Assembly: GCA_029261715.1 (NCBI GenBank)
Contig: JAJDAT010000020.1
Span: 1 to 64,000 of the forward strand
Direction of reading: 5' to 3'
Source of the DNA: Nitrospinia bacterium
Lineage (GTDB): Bacteria; Nitrospinota; Nitrospinia; Nitrospinales; JAJDAT01
DNA: 64,000 nucleotides
Each line of letters starts with the position of its first letter. Position 1 is the stretch's first letter. The translations under genes were made by a program, and so were the position numbers. Shown piece by piece: positions 26,156 through 35,094 of the stretch. The notes under the pieces are model-generated. The model was not told where the DNA came from, did no database searches, and worked only from the letters and a program-made list of their open reading frames with translations.

Positions 26156-26410
26156 TTAACGATATGGCATTTCGTCGCCTGCAATCGTTTTTTGGTACTC
26201 TATTTCTTCCTGGTTCATTTCGCTTACAAATTTTTTTAGTTCTTGGGGTGTATTGAAAAAATAAGGGCGATTTTCTTTTTGGCCACAGATTTCATCTTCA
26301 CGTTCAACTATTAATTTACCTTCTGCCGTAATTTCTTTGAGAATAAATTTTTTTCTTGTTTTAAGCATACCAAAAAGGTCTCTAAAAGATTTTTCCAATT
26401 CTTCAGACAT
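26156..26410 (-). CDS. Small unknown cytoplasmic protein
   Basis: 84 residues, charged, no signal peptide. The central part alternates strands (KKFILKEITAEGKLIVERED, CGQKENRPYFF) and ends in an acidic helix (TPQELKKFVSEMNQEEIEYQ). An excellent ribosome-binding site (GGAGGA, seven bases before the ATG) shows it is translated. No family is recognised. It is convergent with the lipoprotein gene and divergent from the 482-residue gene. Confidence 0.6.
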   Translation of the reverse strand: MSEELEKSFRDLFGMLKTRKKFILKEITAEGKLIVEREDEICGQKENRPYFFNTPQELKKFVSEMNQEEIEYQKTIAGDEMPYR

Positions 26411-26726
26411 AGCTTCCTCCGTAAACTTTTATATATTGAAGTTAATATAATAAAACCATCTTTCTCTGATTTCAATATTTTACAAATTAAATCTGATTTT
26501 TAGATTAGGAGATTAATTATATTTGTATTTTTTTAGAAGTTTTTAAAAATCTAAATTAAGAACGTATTTGAGTTGTAGGTTTTAGGACATCAAGGTTTGG
26601 CAATAAGCATTTTAACCCAAATCGATACTATGTTATAGTTTTATGGGGTTTAAAGGGTTTTAAACATATTGTTTTAGCAAACAATAAACTTTGAATTATT
26701 TTAAAAAACAAAATCTATTTGAATAA
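26411..26726. other. 316-bp divergent intergenic region
   Basis: AT-rich spacer between a minus-strand small gene and the plus-strand unknown gene at 26727. TTGGCA occurs at 26597, but no well-spaced -10 follows. I see no repeat, RNA or terminator. Confidence 0.4.
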
Positions 26727-28175
26727 ATGGCTGGAAGATTAACTCTTAAAAAATTAGCTGATAATCTTATCAAAGAGGCTACAGCGCCTTTTTCTGCAGA
26801 TGATTTTTCCCGTATGATAAGAGACCATTGGCGGAGAAAAATTTCTTCAACCACTTTAGAAAGACTAACGGGTAAGTTAGCCGAGCATAAACATATCATT
26901 GGATTAGAATCAAACGACTTTTTACCATATCGGGCGGTATTGGATAAAATTGTTCATATTCCAATGGAAATTCCCATATCTTCTCTCGAATTAAATGAGA
27001 AAATCTTAATTCCAGGTTATAGATTAATACCTGTTATCTCTACAGATCTTGACGAAGAAAATATTACCTTACTAGACGCTAAAGGTAATGAAATTCCCAA
27101 AAAAAAGAAGAAGTTTTTGTTAGAGGAAATAATTGAGTTTTACCAGTACTCTAATGCAGGTCACTTCCCAGATCATATTAATATTAACGAACAGATTCCT
27201 GGTAAGAGTTCTCTTTCAGTTACTGTTTGGCAAATGGGAGAAGTTTTTAAAAGCTTTCAAACCAAACCTTACAGAAGCTTGCTAATTAAGCTGATTGATT
27301 ATGACCAAGGGATAATGCAGGTTCATCCGCACTGTAATATATCCCAAAACAAAAATAAGCTGAAAGCACGCAGTTTGAATATAGCATTGGAACAATCTTT
27401 ATTAGAGCACCTTAACCGGAGAGCGTCGCCTTCTGAAGATCTAGAAAAACAATTGTTACGCGCATTTTATAGTATTGATCCGAAGTTTTTGAGCGTCCCA
27501 TCTTTTTCTGTTAAGCATTTTTTGGAAAGCTCCCAGAAAATTTCTGTTGTTGGTTGTGAATGGGGACAGCCTAGATTTGTCTCTTCGACTAATTCTAACG
27601 ACTTAGCGTTTCATTTAGAAATTAGTCCCAAAAGATCATTGGGTCGTTCAGGTTCGCTTGACGAAATTTTTGAAGATTTAGGGCTTCCATTTAATTCCAT
27701 TGAATTTACCGCTATTCTCAGAGCTGTTTTAACCAGGAAAACTTGTAGTTTAGAAGTTTTAGTCGATATGCTTTTTAGTGGTAAAGGTGATTTATTCCAT
27801 AATGCAAAGCAAGAGGATCGCTTTTATCAGTTACTAAGAGAAATGATGATTCCTCTTTATAAGGAAATGGAAGAACCGGAACCTAAGACAATTGTAGAGC
27901 TAAGATCACAAGCCGTCTCTGTAAAATTGCGTCTGATTAAAGCGCTAAAATTTTTGGAATATAAGGAAATTGGTTTGGCTGATCTACCTTTTGAAATTTT
28001 AGATCAGATTATTGAGATGGATCAGTTTTGCGCAGAATCTCTTATTTTTTTCGAAGAATCGCCACATCCTATTCCTATTCAAAGAATTAAGGATATTCAA
28101 TTAGCTTTGAAAATAATTAGTCCAAAGCTTTCTATATTAGAAGAAGAAATATATAATGACTTAAGTGTTTTTTAG
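26727..28175 (+). CDS. Unknown 482-residue protein with N-terminal winged-helix-like region
   Basis: No signal peptide or membrane helix. Residues 1-65 (LKKLADNLIKEATAPFSADD, RDHWRRKISSTTLERLTGKL) look like a HARE/winged-helix DNA- or partner-binding module. The middle (80-210) is beta-rich, with a lysine cluster PKKKKKF at about 125 and QVHPHCNIS. The C-terminal half (230-480) is helical and acidic. I recognise no enzyme motif. It is monocistronic, with 24 bp to the convergent HDOD gene. A cytoplasmic regulatory or nucleic-acid-associated role is a guess from the N-terminus. Confidence 0.6.
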   Translation: MAGRLTLKKLADNLIKEATAPFSADDFSRMIRDHWRRKISSTTLERLTGKLAEHKHIIGLESNDFLPYRAVLDKIVHIPMEIPISSLELNEKILIPGYRLIPVISTDLDEENITLLDAKGNEIPKKKKKFLLEEIIEFYQYSNAGHFPDHININEQIPGKSSLSVTVWQMGEVFKSFQTKPYRSLLIKLIDYDQGIMQVHPHCNISQNKNKLKARSLNIALEQSLLEHLNRRASPSEDLEKQLLRAFYSIDPKFLSVPSFSVKHFLESSQKISVVGCEWGQPRFVSSTNSNDLAFHLEISPKRSLGRSGSLDEIFEDLGLPFNSIEFTAILRAVLTRKTCSLEVLVDMLFSGKGDLFHNAKQEDRFYQLLREMMIPLYKEMEEPEPKTIVELRSQAVSVKLRLIKALKFLEYKEIGLADLPFEILDQIIEMDQFCAESLIFFEESPHPIPIQRIKDIQLALKIISPKLSILEEEIYNDLSVF

Positions 28176-28199
28176 CTCAAGATTTAGATTGCTAGTTCT

Positions 28200-29033
28200 C
28201 TAAAGAAACAATTGAGCTGCCTCATCGAAATCACTCAATACCTTTTCTTTCACACCTTCCAAATGCTCTTTTGCAAACCCTATTTTTTTAGGCGTTTGAA
28301 TATCGAGCCGAGGAATGAGGCTTTCGCCGCTATTTCCTAAATCCCATTCATGCGACAAGATATCTGCCATGTGAACGATGCGAGTTTCATCGGTGTGCTT
28401 TTTAGCTCGTTTTGGTTCATGGTGGTACGCTGCAACCGCAACTAAACTTTCAGGTAGGTTCCAAGCTTTTAAAAGATGGCTTCCCACCTCCATGTGGTTA
28501 AATCCCAAGATTTTATTTTCCACTTTATAAAGGTATTCTTTTTTTGTTTCGCATAATTCTACAGCTTCCATAGCAGTTTCAGGCATCTTATTGAAAATAA
28601 CTAAACTGCCAATATCATGCAACATTCCTGCAATATAATATCTCTCTGGGTTTTCCATCTCGGTTAAAACCGCAATTTCTTTTGCGATCAATCCACAGCC
28701 AATACAATGTCTCCAAAATGATTTCCGATTGACTGTTTTCGCCATTCCGCCTTCGAATGAATTCATAATGGTAGTTGCTAAAGCTAGAAGTTGTAACTCT
28801 TTAGTGCCTGCAATCGATAGTGCGTGGCTAATTGTCTCAATTTTTTGAGGAAAACCATAAAAAGGACTATTTACAATTTTTAGCAATCGAGCGGTTAGTG
28901 AAGCGTCTGCGCTAATAATTGAAGCAATTTCTTCGAATGAGACGTCTTCTTCTAGAGCTTGATTGATTTGGAAGTAAATCGTGGGAAGAGAGGCTACATA
29001 ATCTTCTATTAAATCGAAAAACTTAGGTTCCAT
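28200..29033 (-). CDS. HDOD-domain signalling protein
   Basis: 277 residues. The HDOD fold covers about 5-205: LPTIYFQINQALEEDVSFEE, ADASLTARLLKIVNSPFYGF, then HALSIAGTKELQLLALATT and GMLHDIGSLVIF. It is related to HD phosphohydrolases but of the class usually lacking hydrolase activity and used as a signalling scaffold. HDIG (in MLHDIGS) and a later AAYHHEP are kept, so metal binding is conceivable. Single gene. It joins the many c-di-GMP/HD-type proteins of the window, but no partner is adjacent. Confidence 0.85.
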   Translation of the reverse strand: MEPKFFDLIEDYVASLPTIYFQINQALEEDVSFEEIASIISADASLTARLLKIVNSPFYGFPQKIETISHALSIAGTKELQLLALATTIMNSFEGGMAKTVNRKSFWRHCIGCGLIAKEIAVLTEMENPERYYIAGMLHDIGSLVIFNKMPETAMEAVELCETKKEYLYKVENKILGFNHMEVGSHLLKAWNLPESLVAVAAYHHEPKRAKKHTDETRIVHMADILSHEWDLGNSGESLIPRLDIQTPKKIGFAKEHLEGVKEKVLSDFDEAAQLFL

Positions 29034-29113
29034 TTAATAAAAGCTTAAAAGAATGGAGAATAAAATAAATTTGCAAAACATAGGAGAATTAAACATTTTG
29101 TAAAAGCAGTTAA

Positions 29114-29908
29114 TTAAGAAACTTTTTCGCCAATCCCATGTTGAACTGGAGTTGCGCCATACTTTTTTAATGCGTTTGGCAATAATTTGGTTAGGCGTTC
29201 TATTCTTGTTTCATCGGAAGGGTGGGTCGACATAAATTCTGGAGGTTGGTTTCCTTTGGAACTTTGAAATCGAGTCCAAAAATTAACCGCTTCATTGGGG
29301 TCATATCCTGCACGGGCCATATATACTATACCAATTTCATCAGCTTCAGATTCATTTCCTCTACTAAATGGGAGTTGAAAACCATATTTTGCGCCAACTC
29401 CCAGCGCCCCTAAAATAAGAGGTTTGTATTGGCTATTACTATAATTTAGAGAAGCAAAAGACATAGCCCTAGATATTAACATTTGTTGGGTCATTCGCTG
29501 AGCGCCGTGTCGAGCGATGGCATGGGCAATTTCGTGGCCCATAACAGTAGCAACTCCTGCCTCATTTTCACATATTTGCAAAATACCGGTATAAAATGCT
29601 ACTTTTCCACCGGGTAGAGCGAAAGCGTTTTGTTGTGGAGATTCAATTAGCTTAAATTCCCAATCTAAATCTGGCATATCGCTGACCGCAGCTAACCGTT
29701 TTCCAACTCGTTGAATCATTTTATTTAAACGAGTATTTTGAGAGACCTTTTCTTTAGAAAGAATTTCGCTATAAGATTGGGCGCCTAAAGAAAGCTCTTG
29801 GGAAAATGGAATTAATATTAGGGCGGATTTTTCGCTAACAGGAGTTGTTATGCATGCTGTGATGGTAATAAGTAAAGCGGCTAATATGAATTTCAATTTT
29901 TTTTGCAT
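29114..29908 (-). CDS. M48-family metallopeptidase lipoprotein
   Basis: 264 residues. Signal peptide with a lipobox-like ITAC near residue 19, so periplasmic and lipid-anchored. The zinc motif HEIAH (VMGHEIAHAIARHG) and the third ligand region ESEADEIGIVYMARAGYD are intact, followed by STHPSDETRIERL, the standard ending of BepA/LoiP-like peptidases. These degrade misfolded outer-membrane proteins. No TPR domain is present, unlike BepA, so LoiP-like is the better comparison. Single gene 100 bp upstream of the divergent rnhB. Confidence 0.85.
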   Translation of the reverse strand: MQKKLKFILAALLITITACITTPVSEKSALILIPFSQELSLGAQSYSEILSKEKVSQNTRLNKMIQRVGKRLAAVSDMPDLDWEFKLIESPQQNAFALPGGKVAFYTGILQICENEAGVATVMGHEIAHAIARHGAQRMTQQMLISRAMSFASLNYSNSQYKPLILGALGVGAKYGFQLPFSRGNESEADEIGIVYMARAGYDPNEAVNFWTRFQSSKGNQPPEFMSTHPSDETRIERLTKLLPNALKKYGATPVQHGIGEKVS

Positions 29909-30007
29909 GCAATGATTATAGAAATAGGTTCTATCTTTTTCAATATTTTTATTAATCTATTTTAAACATATATTTTTATTCTCATAATTCCAAAGACTTG
30001 AAGATCC

Positions 30008-30604
30008 ATGTTCCAGTTTGAAAAAGAAGCTAAAATTAAGGGTTTTGATTTTGTTGCGGGAGTCGATGAAGCTGGAAGAGGACCCTTAGCTGGTCCTGTT
30101 GTGGCCGCCGCCGTTGTTTTAAAAGATTTTACGCCGATTCCTGAACTCCGCGATTCAAAACAAATGTCTCCGAATCAAAGAGATAGAGTATTTGAGTTGA
30201 TCAAAAAATCTGCGCTGGGTTTTGGTATTGGAGTAGTGGACGTTTCCACCATTGACAAAATTAATATTTTACAAGCAACTTTACTAGCTATGCGAATAGC
30301 TACTGAAAAACTCCCTGCCCTACCAGACTTGATTCTGGTTGATGGTAATCGCACCTTTGATTTTCCTAAGGAGCAAAAAGCAATTGTGAAAGGAGATCAG
30401 TTAAGCCAATCAATTGCAGCTGCTTCTGTTCTAGCTAAAGTAACAAGGGATCGCATTATGGGTGAGTATCATAAAGATTATCCGCAGTATGGTTTTGATA
30501 GACATAAGGGATATGGAACTAAACTTCATAAAGAGAGGATTCGAGAGTGCAAACCTTGTCCCATTCATCGCAAGACGTTTAAGGGCGTTCGAGAGTTTTT
30601 ATAG
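30008..30604 (+). CDS. rnhB: Ribonuclease HII
   Basis: 198 residues, full length. GVDEAGRGPLAGPVVAAAVV carries the first two acidic metal ligands (D, E), LILVDGNRTF the third and KVTRDRIM the fourth, completing the DEDD site. The enzyme nicks RNA-DNA junctions to remove misincorporated ribonucleotides. C-terminal YPQYGFDRHKGYGTKLH is the family segment that recognises the junction. recJ follows after 152 bp, another DNA-maintenance gene. Confidence 0.95.
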   Translation: MFQFEKEAKIKGFDFVAGVDEAGRGPLAGPVVAAAVVLKDFTPIPELRDSKQMSPNQRDRVFELIKKSALGFGIGVVDVSTIDKINILQATLLAMRIATEKLPALPDLILVDGNRTFDFPKEQKAIVKGDQLSQSIAAASVLAKVTRDRIMGEYHKDYPQYGFDRHKGYGTKLHKERIRECKPCPIHRKTFKGVREFL

Positions 30605-30756
30605 CTTAATTATAAGTATTTAGGTAAGACTGTAAAAAGTTTTGATCAAATTTTTTAATACTTAATTAGCTTGTTTGAGCGCTTTGGTTTACGATATAGA
30701 TTAGCGATGTTTTTTTAGCTAAAATTTCGTCGTTTTGCACGAATAAAGAAAATAAT

Positions 30757-32493
30757 ATGCTTTCTCTAAACAAAAAAAAATGGTTTTTGGCTAACCCCTC
30801 ACCTGACGATTGCCTTCGGTTGATGGAAGAGGCCAGTGTTTCTCCTTTAGTTGCAAAACTATTAGTCAATCGTAAAGTGATGACGGGCGAGGACGCGAAA
30901 TATATTGTTGATGGCGATTTATCAAATCTACACGACCCTTTTCTGATGAAGGGAATGAGTATAGCGGTAGATAGGATTATGAAAGCTATCGAAGAAGAAG
31001 AGATTTTGACCGTATTTGCGGATTATGACGTTGATGGCGTTTCTTCTGCAGCTTTTTTGATTCATTTTTTTCGAGACTTGGGTATACCAATCCGTCATTA
31101 TCTCCCGAATAGAATGGTCGAAGGATATGGTTTGAGTGAAGATGCTTTAAATTCTATTAAAGAGACAGGAAGCACTTTAGTTATCACGGCAGATTGTGGA
31201 ATTACTGCGGTTAAGGAAGCTGCCATAGCTAAAGAAATGGGATTGGATCTTATCATTACTGATCATCATCAAGTTAGCGCTGAAGGTTTGCCGCAAGCAT
31301 TAGCAGTGTTAAACCCTCACCAACCAGATTGTCCTTACCCGTTCAGATTTTTATGCGGAGTTGGAATTGTGATGAAGTTATCCACTGCAATTCGAACCTC
31401 CCTCTATAAAGCTGGTTGGGAAAAAAGCCGATTACCTAACTTAAGACAATATCTTGACCTTTTTGCGTTAGGAACTATCGCGGATGTTGCCCCTTTAACA
31501 GGAGAAAACCACGTTTTAACTAAACATGGTTTAGAAGAGCTCACCACGACTCAAAAACCAGGTTTGATTGCGTTGAAGTCAGTTGCCGGGTTAAATGGCG
31601 CTGTTGATTCTCAATCCATTGGTTTTGGTTTAGGTCCTCGGCTCAACGCCGCTGGAAGGCTTGGTAAAGCTGATTCGGGGCTACATTTATTACTTTCCCA
31701 GGATCTTTCACAAGCCACTGATTTGGCTAATGGACTAGAGACAGTAAACCGTGAAAGGCAAGACGTTCAAAAATGGACTCAAAAGGAAGCGGAATATTTA
31801 ATTTCTAAAGAAGTTGATTTGGAAAATGATCGGGTTATTGTACTAGCTTCGGAAAATTTTCATCGTGGCGTTGTTGGAATTGTAGCTTCCCGAATGGTTG
31901 AGAGATTTTATAGGCCAGCGGTATTAATTGCTATAAAAGATGGTTTGGGTAATGGCTCGGGTCGAAGTATTCCTAAATATAATCTATTTAAAGGATTACA
32001 AGAGTGCTCAAATTATTTCCAACAATTTGGAGGTCATGCATTTGCTGCAGGTCTAACTTTAGAAGTTGGAAAGATTGATGAGTTTAAGAAGGCTTTTAAA
32101 GAGCTTGGACGTAAATTTTTGAGTCCAGACGATTTAATTCCAGAAGTTAATATAGATTGTGAGATAAAGCTTGCCGATGTCACTTTTGAATTAATTGACG
32201 AGATTAATAAGCTTAGCCCGTTTGGAGCGGTGAACCCAGTTCCTGTTTTTACAAGTCGAAATGTTATATTGCGCAATATTAAATTTCTTGGGAAAGAGGC
32301 TAATCATGTTCGTTTTAAGGTCTTACAAAAGAATGCGTTAAAAGACGTTATTGCTTTTAATATGAGACCAGCTTTTGAGAATAAACTAAAAGATGGAGAT
32401 CAAGTAGATATTGTTTACGAGGCTACTGTCAATGAATGGCATGGAAACGAAAACCTGCAGCTCAACCTAACAGATATAGCGCTTCCCGCTTAA
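30757..32493 (+). CDS. recJ: Single-stranded-DNA exonuclease RecJ
   Basis: 578 residues, the usual length. DHH-family motifs are present in order: TVFADYDVDGVSS (I), ITADCG (II), ITDHHQ (III), then GTIADVAPL (IV). DHHA1 follows with GLGPRLNAAGRLGKA and GSGRSIPKYN, and the C-terminal OB-fold ends at 575. RecJ degrades 5' ends of single-stranded DNA in recombinational and mismatch repair, using Mn2+. It ends 4 bp from the convergent permease gene. Confidence 0.95.
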   Translation: MLSLNKKKWFLANPSPDDCLRLMEEASVSPLVAKLLVNRKVMTGEDAKYIVDGDLSNLHDPFLMKGMSIAVDRIMKAIEEEEILTVFADYDVDGVSSAAFLIHFFRDLGIPIRHYLPNRMVEGYGLSEDALNSIKETGSTLVITADCGITAVKEAAIAKEMGLDLIITDHHQVSAEGLPQALAVLNPHQPDCPYPFRFLCGVGIVMKLSTAIRTSLYKAGWEKSRLPNLRQYLDLFALGTIADVAPLTGENHVLTKHGLEELTTTQKPGLIALKSVAGLNGAVDSQSIGFGLGPRLNAAGRLGKADSGLHLLLSQDLSQATDLANGLETVNRERQDVQKWTQKEAEYLISKEVDLENDRVIVLASENFHRGVVGIVASRMVERFYRPAVLIAIKDGLGNGSGRSIPKYNLFKGLQECSNYFQQFGGHAFAAGLTLEVGKIDEFKKAFKELGRKFLSPDDLIPEVNIDCEIKLADVTFELIDEINKLSPFGAVNPVPVFTSRNVILRNIKFLGKEANHVRFKVLQKNALKDVIAFNMRPAFENKLKDGDQVDIVYEATVNEWHGNENLQLNLTDIALPA

Positions 32494-32496
32494 GAG

Positions 32497-35079
32497 TTAT
32501 TCTGCTCGCACTGCATTCATAGCATTGAGATTAGCGGCTGTTCTGGATGGGTACCAACCCGCGATTACTGAAGCGGACCAAAAGGATACTATCATTATAA
32601 AAATGAAGGAAACTGGAAAGTGGACTTGAATAGTCCATCCAAATGATTGCTTATTAATTACATAAATAAGTAGATAGGAAACAACAATTCCAGCTGCCAA
32701 GCCTATCGTAGAGCCTATAAAACCTAAAATCCCCGCCTCTATCAAAACAATTTTTTTTATTTGCCGTTTAAACGCTCCAATAAACCTTAAAATACCTATT
32801 TCCCTTTGTCTTTCAAGGACAAGCGATAATAAAGTATTAAACAATCCTAAGACAGCCACTAAAATAGCCACGATTTCTAAAGAATATGTGATGGCAAATG
32901 TATTATCAAATATTCGCAGGACTTCTTTTTTTAATTCGCCGTTGGTCCGAACTATGATGTTTTGATCTTGTCCAATTCGTTTGACGATTTCTTTTCGTAC
33001 TTTTGGTAGATCGTTTTTGTCATTTAAATATACGACAATGCTGTTAATTGAAGAATCTTGGTAATAATTTAAAAATGTTGTTCGATCAATGACAACATAT
33101 CCCCTTTCCTGCGAGTAGTCATAATAAACCGCAACAATTTTTAATTTAAGAACCCCTTTTGGGGTATTTAAAGTAAGAGTATCTCCTACTTCAACTTCAT
33201 GTTTTAAAGAAAACGCTTCTGAAACAAGAGCTTGGTTTTGATTAACCATTGCGGAACCTAAGTCTTTAGATTTTATTCCAGATTTGATCACCAAATTTCC
33301 AAAACGAGATACTATAGAAAAATCTCCTGACGCTAGTATGATAGGGAGATTGTTATATGAATGGTTGATAGCGCGAAATAAATCAACAGCTGCAATTTCT
33401 GAAAGGTTTTTTAATTTTTCGGCTTTTTGAGCTGAAAAAGTATGTTGGTAATCAATGTTTTTTCCGGAGGCGGGGCGGATGAATAAATCTGCTTTTAGGG
33501 TTTGACCAATCCACACGACTACGGTTTGTCTGAAACTATGCACCATGATTGACATACTGATGATCATCATGAATGCGATGGCAAGTGAAGAAACGGCAAT
33601 TGAATTTCGTCCAACGTTTTGCGTTAAATTCAAACAGGCAAGAAGACCCTCGCCTCCAAAATAATGTTGGAGACGGGTTCGTAGCTTATTTCTAGCTAGT
33701 AGTAGTAGTGAAGGCGAAAACAAAGAACACCCAAGGATTAAGAGAAAAACTGAGAAAAACCCAAAAAATGGAAATTGGTCTATGGGTGGGAGGAAAGCAA
33801 AAAAAATGGCGCATGTTAAGATTATCGTGGCGGCGTAGTTTAGCCGTTTATTTCCGCGATATACCTTTAGATCGTAACTTCCACGTCGCATAACTTGAGT
33901 TGGCGAAGCGATTGCAGCTTCAATTGCGGGAAGTAAAGCGGAGAAAAAAGATAGCCCTACTCCCAGAAAAAAATAAGGAAGCGCCTCAGAGTAAAGAAAC
34001 TTTGCTTCTCCGGCATTATTTGAAACATAAAGCGCATTTATAGTCATTGAAACAGCATTTAAAGAAAATTCAGCGAGGTAATAGCCAAGGGCTATTCCTA
34101 AAACTGAACCAATCGCTCCAATAATTCCCGCTTCCAAAAAAAAGATTGTTGCAATTGATAAAGGGGAAGCGCCTAACGCTCGCAGGGTTCCAATTTCTAC
34201 TCTCCTTCGAACAACTGAAAGAGCTACCATATTGTAAATTAGATAAAGAGCTACTAATAGAGCGACAAAGCTTAGCGCCGTCAAATTGTATTGAAAAGCT
34301 CTAAGCATTTTTTCTACTTGCTGATTTTTTCTCTCAGGGCGGTCTACTCTTAAATAATCGGGAAGGATAGCCGAGATTTTATCGCGATAGAACTCGAAAC
34401 TTTTATCTCCAAGAAATTCAATATCTATTCGATCTAACTTGCCGATTTTTTCAAATACATTTTGAGCTGCGGCAATATCCATTAAGGCAAAGTTTCCGTT
34501 TAACGCTTTGGCAATACCCTTATTTTCAAGTACGGCTGTCACGTTTAAAAAAGTTTTTTTCCCGTTTATTGTGAAAGAGATTTTGTCGCCAGGTTCAAAC
34601 GAAGTTTCGGGAATAAACTTTTCAGGTAGTATGATTCCGGTCTGATCCAAAATTAAAGGGACAAGTCCGTTGAGATTTTTTTGAGTTGTTTTAAGGGAAA
34701 AATCTCGGATTCCGCTATCTTGCAAAAGATCGGTTCCTATAATCTCCACCACTTCTCCTGACTTTGTTTCTACAGCTTTTGCTTCTATGACGGGATATGG
34801 TTTGATTAATTTTCTTAAAGAGCCTAAAGACTTGAACGCCATTTCGTCGAAAGGCATTCCATCGGCATGTATTGTTGCGTCGGCTCGTCCAAGAACCAGA
34901 TCGACGCTTTCTTTAAAAGAATTTAATGTTTGGCGATTGGCTAGTTGTACGCTGAGGAAGACAGAGACGCCGATGGCTACGCCTAAAACTGTTACGCTGG
35001 TTCGAAATGGATCTTTATAAAGAGGTCGTATGACCAATGCTATAAATAAGTGTAAAAATGAATATAATTTATTTGTCAA
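32497..35079 (-). CDS. FtsX-type ABC transporter permease (large, duplicated)
   Basis: 860 residues. An N-terminal transmembrane helix (VTVLGVAIGVSVFLSVQLA) is followed by a periplasmic MacB-like domain. A first FtsX domain carries RRRVEIGTLRALGASPLSIA, then a second periplasmic domain and a second FtsX domain with RQREIGILRFIGAFKRQIKK. Such permeases (LolE, MacB, YbbP type) need a separate ATPase for lipoprotein or peptide extraction; none is in this window. It lies 16 bp behind uvrC on the same strand, a chance pairing or a weak operon. Confidence 0.85.
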   Translation of the reverse strand: MTNKLYSFLHLFIALVIRPLYKDPFRTSVTVLGVAIGVSVFLSVQLANRQTLNSFKESVDLVLGRADATIHADGMPFDEMAFKSLGSLRKLIKPYPVIEAKAVETKSGEVVEIIGTDLLQDSGIRDFSLKTTQKNLNGLVPLILDQTGIILPEKFIPETSFEPGDKISFTINGKKTFLNVTAVLENKGIAKALNGNFALMDIAAAQNVFEKIGKLDRIDIEFLGDKSFEFYRDKISAILPDYLRVDRPERKNQQVEKMLRAFQYNLTALSFVALLVALYLIYNMVALSVVRRRVEIGTLRALGASPLSIATIFFLEAGIIGAIGSVLGIALGYYLAEFSLNAVSMTINALYVSNNAGEAKFLYSEALPYFFLGVGLSFFSALLPAIEAAIASPTQVMRRGSYDLKVYRGNKRLNYAATIILTCAIFFAFLPPIDQFPFFGFFSVFLLILGCSLFSPSLLLLARNKLRTRLQHYFGGEGLLACLNLTQNVGRNSIAVSSLAIAFMMIISMSIMVHSFRQTVVVWIGQTLKADLFIRPASGKNIDYQHTFSAQKAEKLKNLSEIAAVDLFRAINHSYNNLPIILASGDFSIVSRFGNLVIKSGIKSKDLGSAMVNQNQALVSEAFSLKHEVEVGDTLTLNTPKGVLKLKIVAVYYDYSQERGYVVIDRTTFLNYYQDSSINSIVVYLNDKNDLPKVRKEIVKRIGQDQNIIVRTNGELKKEVLRIFDNTFAITYSLEIVAILVAVLGLFNTLLSLVLERQREIGILRFIGAFKRQIKKIVLIEAGILGFIGSTIGLAAGIVVSYLLIYVINKQSFGWTIQVHFPVSFIFIMIVSFWSASVIAGWYPSRTAANLNAMNAVRAE

Positions 35080-35094
35080 TTTTTGGCTCAGGGT

